Of a stretch of DNA of 64,000 nucleotides, positions 35,301 to 47,379 are shown piece after piece (the stretch's first letter is position 1; every line of letters starts with the position of its first letter). A program made the translations under genes and the position numbers. The stretch lies in contig QANU01056703.1 of assembly GCA_003254905.1 (NCBI GenBank), forward strand, positions 280,391 to 344,390. Direction: 5' to 3'. This DNA is from Nissolia schottii (taxonomy: Eukaryota > Streptophyta > Magnoliopsida > Fabales > Fabaceae). The notes beneath the pieces were generated by a model. That model saw only the letters and a list, made by a program, of their open reading frames with translations, did not search any database and was not told the origin of the DNA.

Positions 35301-37618
35301 AAATGGAAGTTTATGTGATAAAGACACAGCTGTTTTATAATGAAGATTTACTTACCTCCTCAAGTATTGCTTGCAATTAGTGAGGAATGGGGCCAATTAT
35401 CCGAATAAATTTTCATTCTGTATAAATGTTCAAAGGAGTAAAGTTTTATTTTCTAGATTGCATTTCAGATTTGATTGAAAAGGAGAATAAAAAGCATATC
35501 TTTAACCTGTCGGCCACACTAGTCAATTGGTATTAAATTAAGCCATTGGTATTAAATAAAAATTAAGCAGTTGATTCCCAAAAATTTTGAGTCTTGCATT
35601 TACAGCTCAATGAAATTATTTTTAATTTGTTTTTAACTTACCGTTTGATAAATGATATTTAAATACAACTAATTAATTTTGATAGAATATTTTTTTGATT
35701 CCATCATAAAATCTTGAAAATTTAAAAAAATTTGAATAATAAATTGAGATTGAAGTTTATGGGCCAAAAATTTGCAGATGACAAGATGCACAGGTACAGG
35801 TACACAAGATCTAGCTATTTATTTAACACTGCTTGGCTCAATTTGATCCGATAAATAGTGCTCAATATATTTAAGAAATGAGTCATATTACTCGTACACA
35901 AAAAAATATACACTATACATACACCCTATACTTATATACATAAAGTTTGTGTTTTAATGTCTATAATGTTTGTGCACTTAATTAAGTATAATTTGAAAAT
36001 ATCATCTATAAGTTTGTAATGTTTGTGCACTCAGGAGAATAAAGTTTGTGCATTATTAATGGTGTATGTATAGGTATATAAAATTAGATGTACATGTAAC
36101 ATTTTTGTTAAGAAATAAAATGAGCTACCATTACACTAGTCCTTGTGGTTAAGGAAAACAAAAATTTAAAATTACTTTAAAAAAATTATAATGAATATAA
36201 ATGATCATATAAAAATTAAAATAAAACAAGATATATATATATATATATAATAATGTATTAATGCTAAATTAATAAATTCTATAAAATTTATTGTAGGAAC
36301 CAAGTGAAGTAAGTTGGTGGGTCCATCTCTGAGACCTTTACTTTAAAGTTTCTTGACATTATCTTATCTTAAAGAAGATAAATAATTTTTGTACTCATTC
36401 AATTCATTTTTTGACTTAATATTTAAGAGAGAATTTAGACAAAATGTTATTTAGAAGTAAATCTCATGATATTTTGTGAGTGAATGTTAAACAATGAATC
36501 TAACAAAGTGACTTCAAATAGCAAGATTAAAAATGGATCATATGTATAAACGGCATTAAAGGATGGACTAGATGATGTGTCTATATGAGTGTCGGTTGGT
36601 TGCACTTGCCATTGACTCATCCTATTCTATTCTGAGCCAAAGTTGAATTGATTGGTAATGAGTCCCACGCTTAAAATGTGCAACGAGGAAAAAACATTAG
36701 GTAAATATGACTACAATTTGTAAAATTCTGGGGACCACTAATCTTCACAAGTGTGGTTAGAATTGATGTGGTGCGTGGCTCCAAGAGACTCGCGCATTTC
36801 CTCATACAAAATTCGGAGAGAAATTTAGCAGAAAATTAGGAAATTAAAATACTCCTACAAGTTTTATTGGTATCACAAGAATTTCCGGTTTCATTCCGGG
36901 TGTGTTGCTCCATCTATATAATTTTTCCTATTAAATCTCACAAACATAACTGATAAAGACCACAAGCTACCAAAGGGTGTTTGTGTGTGTTTCTTATATT
37001 ATCTTTCACTAAAAGTAACCGAAAGGGAAACGTGGGTATTATTAAAATTTTATTTAATAATAAATATAATATTAATCGTCACAATCGCATAAAATGGGTC
37101 TAAGTAATGAAATTTAAAACATTTAGACAACTAACTCTTCAAAGAACACATTAATTATTTAATGGTAGTTTATCGCGTGTCTATTTTTTTTTTATCATTT
37201 TTAAAATTAAATTTATTAAAATTTCTCAGCAAAAGGGCAAGAAAACCCAGAAAAAGCAAGAAACAAAATAAGCAGAGCAGCGCAAGAGAAATGAATCCAA
37301 GAGACTGACCACAAGATAAGGCAAGGTGATGATTTGCACAATGAGGAGCCACTGGAGACCATAGGCAACGAGGCCCAAGAAGCCAGCGACAAGCACAACA
37401 AGCCACAGCGGGAAATACATGAGGGACACACCGCAGCACCACCCGAAGGCTTTTCCCATGTCGGAAGCCACGGAGAGGCAATTGAGCTGCAGCTGCGTGA
37501 TCTGGAGGACAGATTTGAGGTCGGAGGAATAGGACGAGAAGTCGAAGTTCGTCCCCGTGAACGCCTGTATCCATACTGACGCAACCAGCACCACCCACTT
37601 TCTTGATTCCACAAACAT
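32328..37618 (-). CDS. Nodulin-like / NFD4-type major facilitator superfamily transporter
   Basis: Three exons, 37618-37310, 34116-33236 and 32793-32328, join in phase to 551 residues. That is a usual length for plant Nodulin-like proteins (Nodulin-like N-terminal domain plus NFD4-type C-terminal half). The N-terminus (MFVESRKWVVLVASVWIQAF, then GTNFDFSSYSSDLKSVL) and the C-terminal parts (GGTIGLAYSNNLGQISQSLG, IHFARTGW, GLSSGFVFSAAVSITSELFG) are family signatures. About a dozen hydrophobic segments indicate a multi-pass membrane protein; the substrate is unknown. Between the two halves is a hydrophilic loop with an unusual His/Asp/Tyr cluster at residues 269-284. The second exon is GC-richer than its surroundings. 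The first intron is 3.2 kb. The start at 37618 is the first ATG that fits the family N-terminus. Confidence 0.93.
34528..34615. repeat. Exact 44 bp tandem duplication in intron 1 of the transporter
   Basis: The 44-mer starting ttgaaccaacagaatgatga occurs at 34528-34571 and again at 34572-34615 without change, so it is a recent duplication. Confidence 0.9.
35887..36120. mobile_element. Possible AT-rich MITE
   Basis: The left side has 'ctatacatacaccctatac' and the right side 'ggtgtatgtataggtatat', which are roughly inverted. Several 'gtttgtgcac' and 'taatgtttgtg' words lie between. It resembles the palindromic element at 44.9-45.2 kb. No target duplication was fixed. Confidence 0.35.
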
Positions 37619-38040
37619 GATTGATTTCTTGCAAAATGGAGGGGCGATTTTGTTTTGGTTAAAGGGACGGGTGGTTGTTGTTGTTTGGCATCATTTTCTC
37701 GGTTTGCATATTGCTTTTTCAGTATATGTGGGTTGTGAGTGAGGTTGGGAGAGGAAATCTATGTTGCTGAGGCAATTTTGATTTGATTCGATTTACCCAC
37801 CCAGGGGGGAGAAAAATATTTGGATGTCCTTTCTTCTCTGCAAGTTATAATTGGGAGGCATGTGTGGTGGTGGGTAGGAAAGTTGTGAGATTTTGGGTGG
37901 TGTTTGTTTTAATTTATTTGGTAATGTTATTTCTTTTTAATTAGAAATATTTGTTTAGATTTTTTTTAAATTAGTTTTAGGATTTTCAGCACAAGTTTAA
38001 AGGAATTATAGTGTTTTAAGCCCTATACAAATATGATTTC

Positions 38041-38042
<2 letters not shown>

Positions 38043-38072
<30 letters not shown>
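38043..38072. repeat. (TA)n microsatellite
   Basis: About 30 bases of TA repeats upstream of the transporter gene. Confidence 0.85.
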
Positions 38073-38075
<3 letters not shown>

Positions 38076-38579
38076 CTTTTTTTAAATCCTAGAGAAACGC
38101 ACCCTAAAATCATTTCAATAATCAATTGTAAGTATAAAATAATATGTCTTATGCAGGAGCTTGATTAACTCTATGTGCCCTAATGATGCGTTGTTGAAGG
38201 AATCCATACCTGCCTAACTTCAACCCACTTCACATTAGTATTTTCCAACTCTCTTTAAACATGCCAAAGTATTTTAAAACAACTTTTTGCTGAAGCCAAA
38301 AAAAAATTGTTTTTTGTAGTGTTCCCAAACATGCACGAGGGGCATGCGGTTTGTAAAATTTGTAACATTGTCAATAATCTAAAATAGAAAAAACAAGATT
38401 AATGTATTTGGTTCACAAGTTAAAAAAATACTCTCAAAAAAAATTATATTTTTAGAAATAAAAAACATCATTTTTCACCATTTTTGATTTCACCCTCCCA
38501 TGAACATGTTACATTTCCATGGAAGGAAATGTCTCTAGAAACGTAAATACAAATTTACCCTCACTAAAAATTCAAATCA

Positions 38580-41279
38580 AATGTTACCATAGAATTAAAT
38601 TATAAAATGATACCAGAGAAAATTTAAAATTGAACGAATTAAAAATACTTACTGCGGTTGCCTCCGAGTGCGCATCGACCCACCTCGTCCTGTCGCTTTT
38701 CAGCATGTGGATCCCGTGGAACAATTCCACATTAGTCGGCGGCCTTCCAAGAGTTTTTTCCTTCATATTTATTTGAAAATTACATTAAAATAATTAAACA
38801 CCAACTAATTAATTAACTAATAAATTAACTTATAATTTATTATAAAATTATTACCATTTTCTGTCGCGTGTTGGGCAAGCTGGCAGAGCCTCCAGTGTGC
38901 ATGTCGCTGCCCCAACCTTGTATCCGCGCACACTTCGACTTTGCCGACTTGACCTTATATTCCTCGCCATCCTAGTATAGCTTCAACGCCGCTAGCTGGT
39001 CGGAAGTCATCCAATCGCGGTTCGAGGTCTTCCCCAATTTGATGTCTCGATAGAGCTGCTGTAGGCATCAGCCAACTCTGTAGTTGAAGGCCTTCTTCAT
39101 GGGTTCCTCCTCCTTAGGATTGATAATAAAATGATCCTAAAAAATAATACAATTGATGTAATTACTTAATATTTAAAATGACAACTTATTATTAATTTCT
39201 CACCTTGAAAAGGTTGTACATGTGGTCCTTCTCCTCAAGTTGGAGATCCCGCCACTTGAAGATGGGCCGACTGTATCATTTCTTCAGCGTCTCCTCACAA
39301 CTCGCTTTCCAACGGCATGAGGATCAAACCTATAACAAACATAAAATCAAAACTTGTGAACTAATTAATAATAAATAAAAATATAAAACTTACAAATTAA
39401 TTAATTAACAAATAAATTAAAATATTTACATACTCGCTGAAGCTGACATCAACTTGTAGAGGGACCTGATCATCGGTGACAATATGCGAGCCAGCTGTCG
39501 TCAGAGTCTCCAGCTGCTGGCTCTTAGCAGACTGCTATGTTGGTGGTGATGGAGATGGAGCCGCAGGGGAAACTCGGGGAGCCTGCTCGGCATAGCTCCC
39601 GAACCTCGCCTGTTGTGCTATCACCGGAGGCATGAAAGTCAGTGGAGGAGCATCAATAGACCTTAGTAGATGGTCGTTGACGTCCATCGGCTGCTGCCCC
39701 AATCTAGGGGTGGCCATAAAAACCTCCTCGGTCGGTGATCTGGAACTCTCCCCCAACTACAGTGTCACACAGGGAAGTAATCGGACACCTGCTTCTTTCC
39801 TTCGTCGGCCATTAGTACTAACTATACAAAATTTAAAAAATTTAAGTTAGCACAATTAACTTAAATTAAACTATTATAATAATTTAATATAAATATAAAC
39901 TTTTAATCTAATTAATTCTTTAAATTTAAACTAAACTATTATTTAAAACTATAATTTCTAAATTCTAACAAAAAATAATACTAATACAAAATTAATCAAT
40001 TTAATTTAACAAAAACCTATCCTAATAAAATAACTAATTAACTTAATATAAAAATACACTAACCTATAATAGCTAACACAAATTTCTAATACTTTATTTA
40101 ATGTAATTAATAAAATTAAAATCTAACATAACAATATAACTAACCTAACATAATCAACTAACCTAATATTAATTAACATCAACCTAACAATTAATTCACA
40201 CTAAACTATTATATTAATTTAATATAAATATAAAATTTAAATCTAATTAATTCTTTAAATTTAAACTAAAATATTATTCAAAACTATAATTTCTAAATTC
40301 TAACAAAACTAAACTATAATTAATTCTAATTTCTAAATTAACTTAAACTAAACTATTATTTAACATCAACCTAACAATTACTAACATAATATCAACTAAC
40401 CCAACCAAACTAAGTTATTCTAATTTTTTCTATCTAATCAACCTAACAATTACTAATAATCAACTTAACACATAATTTTTCATAATCAACATACTTAATA
40501 TATAATAACAATATTAAAAATAAAATATATATACAACTGTGTGCTCTTACCTCAAATGCATAGTGATGGCACCAGCAATGACAGTGGCAGGGAAGTGGTG
40601 GCACGACGAGAGAGTGTGAGAGAGTTTGTTTCTTCTTTGGGAGAGTTTGAGAGAAAAAAATGGCGGGGGCTGCTGCGGGGGAGTGGGAAGAGTTTTTAAA
40701 GCAACGACTTGTCAGATTACCGTCGGACTTATCCGACGGTAACTGGATATTAATTGCTGGTTGTTATTATTCTGAGGCGGTTATTGTTGGACATGTCCGA
40801 CGGTAACAGTCGAACGTTAGGTCTTCCTGGATAATTATAGTTGGACATGACTGACGGTAACAAGACTTTAATGATTAATGTTACGACCGAGGCAGATAAC
40901 GTGATGGCATTTGGTGTTACCATCAGAAAGCTCCGACGTTAACACATGCAATTATTGCAGAGAGCCACAAACGTGGGAAGACGTGCTCTGAGGTAGTTAC
41001 CGTAGAACATAGCCGATGGTAATGTTTTTTTATTTTTTTAACAAACTTCACATTTCTACCGTCGGTACAGACCGACGATAAGTTTTTTGCGCCATTTTTC
41101 GCGAACATTTACTGTTGCTCTTACTGTCGGCTTGCGTGTCTGACGGTAGACGCCCCTACCCTAGTTTTTTATGTGCGAATCGGTTACCGTTAGAGGTATT
41201 ATCGTTATCCGACGGTAATACCGTTAGCTTCTGGTCCGACGGTAATGACTAGATGGTAATAGGTTGCTTTCTTGTAGTG
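38580..41279 (-). mobile_element. CACTA (En/Spm) element, truncated, with Ptta-type coding pieces
   Basis: The terminus reads CACTACAAGAAAGCAACC on the minus strand, ending at 41279. From 41270 to about 40700 there are many copies of 'ccgtcgga'/'tccgacgg', the expected subterminal repeats. Further in, the minus strand encodes pieces of a plant Ptta/En/Spm-type protein, from MGESSRSPTEEVFMATPRLG near 39756 to LGRPPTNVELFHGIHMLKSD near 38750, separated by AT-rich introns. Stops interrupt them. The matching CACTA end on the left was not found, so the element is truncated. 39.8-40.55 kb is very AT-rich and non-coding. Confidence 0.75.
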
Positions 41280-41433
41280 AATTAATTTGATTCAGTTTAT
41301 GTTTAAATTGATTCAATTTTTTAATTATATGAAAATTTTTACATTCAAATTGAGTAACATTATCATGCATCACACATGAAATTACACTTGTACAAAAAAA
41401 AAATCAATATAGAAATGATTTGACTTTAGACAA

Positions 41434-41981
41434 TAGGATGTGACAATAGTAATGACACTGGATATCCATGGGTACGAGTACTGCTATCCATTATTCATAC
41501 CCATTTAATATTTTATTACTCGTACCCATATTCATTCTCGTCATGAATATCCATTACTCGTACCCGCAAAGATTTGAATTCCCGTGGGTATCCATGGATA
41601 TCGGCAAAGATTTGTCAAAAATTCCAAAAAAAATGAATTATAAAAAAATCACTATTAAATATATATTAAAATAATACTACTAACAAATTGTAATTTAAAT
41701 TAGCAAAAATACATAATAAAAATCTAATAACGTTATAGATATAAATAAATTAGAGTTCTTAGTTTTTATATTTACATAAGTATAGATATTTATCTCATTA
41801 ATACATTAATGGATAATTTGTGAGTATCCATGGGTTAAGTACTTCAATTCCCATATTCATACTCATTAGTAAACGAATATGAATAACCATCCTCATGAGT
41901 ACGAAAATTGCATGTACGCTCATACCTATTACGGATAATATTCGTGGGTATTTGGATTTGTGAGTATTTTTATCATCCCTA
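41434..41981. mobile_element. Possible hAT-type non-autonomous element with 'tatccatgggta' repeats
   Basis: The right end reads ATCATCCCTA (TAGGGATGAT inverted) and the left end TAGGATGTGA. Both sides carry words such as 'ggatatccatgggtacgag' and 'tgagtatccatgggtt' or their inverses. The 8 bp flanks do not match, so the family call is tentative. Confidence 0.4.
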
Positions 41982-42348
41982 GCTCTGTGTCACTTAACAT
42001 GACATATCATCAAAAACGTGGCAACACTAACAAAACTTGAGGCTAGGGACTAACATAATCATTCACATTTTGCAATTTCATGGATACAACTTAATTTCTT
42101 AGTTTTAGGGAAAAAACAACTCATTTGTTCAATTTTAAGGATAAAAGTGAGCGTTCACTCTATTTATACAATATGGTAACGTTCATGGGTGTACTGCAAT
42201 TATACTAATAAAAGGAAAAAAAATATAGGTCAATTTATTCATATAGTTAGAAAATCAAATAAACAAAACCAAATAAAAAAAAGTTACAAGGTAGATTTTT
42301 CTCATCTACCATGTTATTGAAATTATTAATATTTCAATGGTGTTTACA

Positions 42349-44118
42349 CTATAAACAACCACTGGGTTGTGCTAAACCAGATGGGACTCCTCCAACATGA
42401 CTACACGAAGCTTCTGCTTGTTTGTTTTCATACGTAAGCATTACATCTTCAAAACTTATTCCAGTGCAAGGATATTTCGGACTACAATTGAGTTTAACTG
42501 CAACTTCTGTTGCTGAAGTTCCATGAATATCTTGGTATATTACATTGCTTACTTTAACCCCAGAAACCTGCTTATGTTTCCAAAAATGAGATTTATCTTA
42601 ATTAACTGAATATTTATGTGTGCTCATCCATAGACTATATATATATATATATATTAAGATTAAATTATGAAGCTTTTTTTATTGAGAAACTCACCTGACC
42701 CGGACAACCCTTCTCACCAGGGCAATAATTTTGGTCAATCACAATAGGATTTTGGACATTAATCATGGTCGCATGTTGGAAAAGGATGTCCGTTGCGAAG
42801 CCATTACTTGGTCTCCCCCAAGACTTAATTCTTACCCCGTTCTCTGTTCCTGTAAACGTGACGGTTTTGACTGTCACGTTTTGCACACCAGGCTCTTCAA
42901 ATTCTTTCCCTAAACTTCCAACACTGGGGGCATATTGAACCAATGTTATAAACTTTACAAATGGCTATATATCAATGACAGTTACCAAAGTACAAACCTT
43001 CTTTATAAACTATACATTTAGATTTAATTTTGATTTATTGTTGTAATTTAATTGTGTATTGTGGTATAATTAAAAACATTTGATTGTTATAATATTAACT
43101 TGAAAAATCATACCTAAGTTAATGTATAAACTATAGTGTATCAAAGTCAAACTTGCAGTGCTGTTATTTATGTTTAGTGAATATATATTTGACATGAAGA
43201 ATCAAGAGATATAATTAATTACCTGATTCCGTGACCTGGTCCACAAGCTATGTTTTCTATCCACAAATTAGTTGTTCCAGGGCCGATTGAGATGCAATCA
43301 TCACCAGTTGCAATGCTGGAGCTGAGAATGGCTACACTTGATGATAGTTGGACATGAATGCCGTCGGTGTTAGGGCTGTTACCTGCCGCTGAGACCTTGA
43401 CACCTTGCACTTTGACATTGCGGCATCGGTCTATGACTATGTGGAACATTTGGCTGTTCAGAGAGGTCACCCCGCTGATAACGATGTTGCTGGAACCGGT
43501 AAACCCCAAGTTCTGCATGCAGTTATGCACAAGAAATAATATATATTTGATAAAACAATGATCAATTCAAGTTTTTAGAGCATGCCATCATATATATTGT
43601 CGCATCAACATGCATCGATGCTCAACATATTATTAAACTCTAAAAAGAGGATATACCGTAGCACCCTTTGGACAAGTCTTGCCAGATCTCTTACATGCCC
43701 AAAGAGCCGTGCCTTGCCCATCAAGGACTCCACCAATGACTGAAACTCCGTTAACATCATCGAATAGCAACCAATTCCCAGCATTTCCAATATCGTCGAC
43801 ATAATTATTGGAAGGTGCGACCAGTGCCCCATCAATGCGTATCGTGATGCCGCTTGTCTTGCATGGCCCCTTAAACACAGCATTACCAAGCAAGAACCTT
43901 CCTGGCGGCACATATATGGTAGATGGTGTTGCCGAGCTGCATGCTCTGTCCCATGCACTGACGAATGCTCTTGTTGAGTCTGTTTCGCCATTCGGTTTTG
44001 CCCCGAAATCGACAACATTGAGTGTTTCCCAAGAAGCTGCAGATGTTCTAATTGTAGAGAGAAAGAGTGCTAATGCATATATAAATAGAGCGTTGTTTTT
44101 GGGCCTATGTTGTGCCAT
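42349..44118 (-). CDS. Polygalacturonase (GH28), secreted, exo-type clade
   Basis: Four exons, 44118-43657, 43512-43223, 42923-42695 and 42567-42349, give 399 residues. It would hydrolyse alpha-1,4-galacturonan in pectin of the cell wall. The start gives a signal peptide ([20 protein letters not shown], cut probably after SAA), whereas an upstream ATG at 44166 would bury it. All four GH28 motifs are present: NTDGIH at 202-207, GDDC at 224-227, GHGIS at 247-251 and RIKS at 282-285. They contain the catalytic aspartates (204, 225, 226), the histidine (248) and the Arg/Lys pair. [20 protein letters not shown] near residue 30 is the usual mature N-terminus. The exon pattern and the length without a propeptide suggest the pollen/exopolygalacturonase clade, by inference. 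It looks intact. Confidence 0.95.
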
Positions 44119-44225
44119 TATTAATTTAGTATTCAAATGAGGTTTGTGTAAGAAAGAAAGACACACGAGGCTTGGAGAAGAAATTGGGTTGTGGTGGCGT
44201 GGAGGTTAAGAACAAGGTTGTGGGA

Positions 44226-44233
44226 TATTTATA
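44226..44233 (-). promoter_or_regulatory. TATA box of the polygalacturonase gene
   Basis: TATAAATA on the minus strand, about 108 bases before the ATG, which leaves room for a normal short leader. A 16 bp direct repeat ('ggaagggagtgtggaa') lies just upstream at about 44269-44301. Confidence 0.55.
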
Positions 44234-44859
44234 GAGCGGAATTTGAATTGAATGACAGAAAAACAAATGGAAGGGAGTGTGGAATGGAAGGGAGTGTGGA
44301 ATAAAACATGCATGTGTCTACTAGTAAAGGAAACATGCAAGAATGGACACAAATGATCGGTATATAGAAAAGACAAAATACAAGGTAAGTGGTTCTTGAT
44401 GTACAGGATTGATGAGAGCACTTGAAAGTGTTAAATACTAAGGTATGCTAACATTCTCTTTCTAGATACGTCATGGGACATCCTCACTTTCACTTGCCAA
44501 AGTAGTTTTTTCTCTCTAATTCTCACCTTTCACTCACTTGATACTTCTAAGTATGTCTATGATAAATATACAGAAAATGGTTGTATATAGAATGAAAGTT
44601 GAACTTTTGTATAGCATTCACGAATAATTTGATTGGTTAAAGATATAGAATTTTTGTCCCATTCCAATTTTCTCTCTCCTATATTGTTGATTGGCCATTA
44701 TAAATTTTTGTGCAATTTTTGTATTAAAGGTTGTCATACCATATAACATTTCTCCTGTACAAATAATATTTATCTTAAATATTAACTCCTAATTAAGATG
44801 AGAGGCAGAACTAAGGGACCTACAACTTTGAAAACTCAACACTTTAATATTTGTCTCGT

Positions 44860-45212
44860 TATTTGTACATCTAAAAACTGACACATGTGTATACCTATAT
44901 AGAGAAACAAACATTACAAAGAAGAAAAACAAACATTATAAAATAAAGAAACAAACATTATCAAATACTTAAACGAGCAATATTAAATACATGCATGTTT
45001 GTGCACACACAATAAAACATAAAAATAATCATTATCAAATACATAAACAAGTAAATATTAAACACACATGTGTTCGTACATGCATAAATGCTCAATGACA
45101 ATGTTTATTAATTTTTTTTGTATTTTAATGTTTGTTTCTTTATTTTATAATGTTTTGTTTCTCTATGTAGGTGTATGCAATTGTCAATTTTTTGGATGTA
45201 CAAATAATCCTT
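44860..45212. mobile_element. Palindromic MITE-like element
   Basis: The left arm begins ttatttgtacatctaaaaac and the reverse complement of the right arm begins ttatttgtacatccaaaaaa. The arms stay similar for about 95 bases (gagaaacaaacatta... on both). The centre holds 'catgcatgtttgtgcacac'. No coding capacity and no certain target duplication. Confidence 0.6.
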
Positions 45213-45499
45213 TTGTTTTAATATCGTATGAAAGAAATATTTATTATGGTAGTGACTATGATAGTTGTTCTACAACAACTAAGACTTATTTTACTCGGTG
45301 AAATTGTCATGACGGGATAGTGAGATCAACTCCAGTATTCTAATTTTATATTTCACACACTTTTTGTGGGTAACTTAAATTCCAAGCAGGAAATTTTAGC
45401 GAAAGTATAACTATCTATTTAGTAACAAATTTCTAATAAGAAATTTTTGGAGAAAGCATAAATCTATATTCAGTGAGATCGGTCAATTACAATTTAATT

Positions 45500-45805
45500 G
45501 TTTTATTGATTAAAGTTAATGTTACTCAATATTATATATAAAAGAAAAGATTCATGTTTATTCACTCCAATATAGAGTTTCTGAAACCTCCTCTTTTTAA
45601 GGTAACAACTTGCCAGCAATAATATATGGATCCTTCCACATGTTCTTGTTTTCTGGATTATGTTATGTATCTTGTTAACCCCTTCTCTTACTTTAGGTGC
45701 AAGATAGACGGCTCCTTTCTCCAATCCCACCCTTGCATCTATTTTCATTTCAAATGCGTTATTGATTGTTATCCCTAGCACAAAAAATCAAAAGTATGAG
45801 TTATA
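45500..45805 (-). pseudogene. Unidentified gene-like fragment, inverted partner of 48.8 kb
   Basis: The minus strand reads MLGITINNAFEMKIDARVGL, then EKGAVYLAPKVREGVNKIHN. A diverged homologue lies on the plus strand at 48.79-48.98 kb (CLAPKAREGIGKKHQHNPEN). The two share 'actcatacttttgatttttt' before the reading frame. I do not recognise the family, and both are short and probably dead. Confidence 0.4.
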
Positions 45806-45879
45806 TTTGGTTTTTGGTAATATAAGAAAAGAGAAAAAAGTATGAGTTAAATGGACTTGGATATGAGAGAGAGAATATA

Positions 45880-45891
45880 TATATATATATA

Positions 45892-45922
<31 letters not shown>
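45880..45922. repeat. (TA)n(TG)n(TA)n microsatellite
   Basis: TA repeats, then TG repeats, then TA repeats, next to the gene-like fragment. Confidence 0.85.
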
Positions 45923-45924
<2 letters not shown>

Positions 45925-46086
45925 TCAGTTTTCTGGAGATTGTAATCTTCCAGATTGGGGAATAGCGAACCAGACAAACACATGTTAGAGAAATGTCCAT
46001 GTCCTTTTTCATGTAGTTATTATATATTATTTTCTTCTATGAAAAATTATATATGGCATTATTACAAGAGGGGATACTTTGTTTCG

Positions 46087-46330
46087 TAACGGTCACTGCT
46101 AGAAAATACATGGATAGTGGCGGAAGTTATCGCGAACTTTATGTGCTTGCTATAGGTTTTTTTTACGGAAATTAATAATATAATTTGCAACCGATTTTTC
46201 CCGTCTTGAGATATCCGTGAAAAACTTTGTAGTTAAAACTACTGAATTATTTTCTCAAAAGTTTCAATTTATGATTGTCATAGCGACATAATATAGTCTG
46301 TCGCTAAGAATTTGTTCAACTCATAATTCT
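46087..46330 (+). mobile_element. Possible CACTA-like terminus
   Basis: Starts CACTGCTAGAAAATACATGG, followed by words such as 'gtggcggaagttatcgcg' and 'gacataatatagtctgtcgc' that recall subterminal repeats. The other end and any transposase were not found. Confidence 0.3.
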
Positions 46331-47199
46331 AATTTTAATATAAAAAATTGAAGTCGTATCTAAGCTCGTTATCATGTGAAAATAACAACAAAAATGCTCT
46401 GTGTGCACCTGATAAGCAGACACCCGTATATACACTCCTATTTTATATAGTTTTAATGATAATTAGTATAAAATATAGTATATTTTTCTTATTTAGAAAG
46501 CACGCACTCCCACCCGAGTTTTCTCACTGTAATGATTCTTGAATGTGATTCTCTTAACCATATCGCAACAAAATTTGAATTCTGAGATCAAAATCCTTCA
46601 TAACCACCACATAAACAAAAATGGAGCTCCAGGAAATCAAATTGAAAACAATTCCACAATCAAAACGTTGATAATCCTAATGGCAATTTGTTGGTGATCG
46701 AAAATGTCAATGCAAAAAACCATGGTGGGTTTCATGCTTTTTTTCTTTGATTTCCATGGAGAGTTTTGTTATACTGACATGCATATCACAAAAAATAGAA
46801 TGCACAAACTTTAGTGATGAGGTGTAGGTGTTGGTAGTTCAGTGATGAGGTCGTGGATGGGTGGTTGCCGGTGAGGTGGTGATGGGTATGGGTTCTATGT
46901 TCGTGATTCCATGGGATTGAGGGGTTGTGGGAGGATTTGTGGTGGTTTGGTGGGTGGTAGTAAGGTGGTCATGAGGTGGTTGTTGGTTATGATTTGGGGG
47001 TTAGGATTCACAATTTGTGGGTTGTTGTTGCTATTATTTTGTTATGGTTTATGTGATGATGTGTGCTGTGTTTTGGGGCTTAGGGTTTGGTTTCTGAATT
47101 TTGCTTTTGCTTCTTTCTCAACCTCTGATTCTATAGGTGTTTTGTGCTTCTTTAAATTATGAGACAAGTTTTTACAAAAAAAAAAAAATTAAAAAAATA

Positions 47200-47375
47200 A
47201 ACGGTTATCCGCCAATCCAACCCAATCCAACCGTTGACTATTGGATTGGTCGAATAGGATAACCTTGTCAAAAAGTAGCAATATGATCCGACCGATCCGC
47301 CCATCAGATTGGTCGGTCGGATAGACATGTTAGTCGGGTCAGACCCAATCCAACTCGTGAGCAACCCTAGTAAAA
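47200..47375. mobile_element. Possible hAT-like fragment with 'ccaatcc' and 'ggtcggtcgga' words
   Basis: Ends with 'gagcaaccctagta', which inverted gives a TAGGGTTGCTC-type start. The interior repeats 'ccaatccaacc' and 'gaccgatccgcc' with inverse copies. No coding capacity. Confidence 0.3.
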
Positions 47376-47379
47376 ATTA

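Noticed and set aside
38310-38321. 'ttttttgtagtg', which looks like an inverted CACTA terminus
   Set aside because: It has the same orientation as the real end at 41279, so it cannot be that element's other end, and no matching element lies to its left.
43808-44140. A plus-strand 110-codon frame over the polygalacturonase exon
   Set aside because: Antisense of a well-supported exon with signal peptide and family motifs.
46911-47162. An 83-codon Gly/Leu/Val-rich frame
   Set aside because: It comes from a G/T-rich low-complexity tract with no leader, motif or intron signal.
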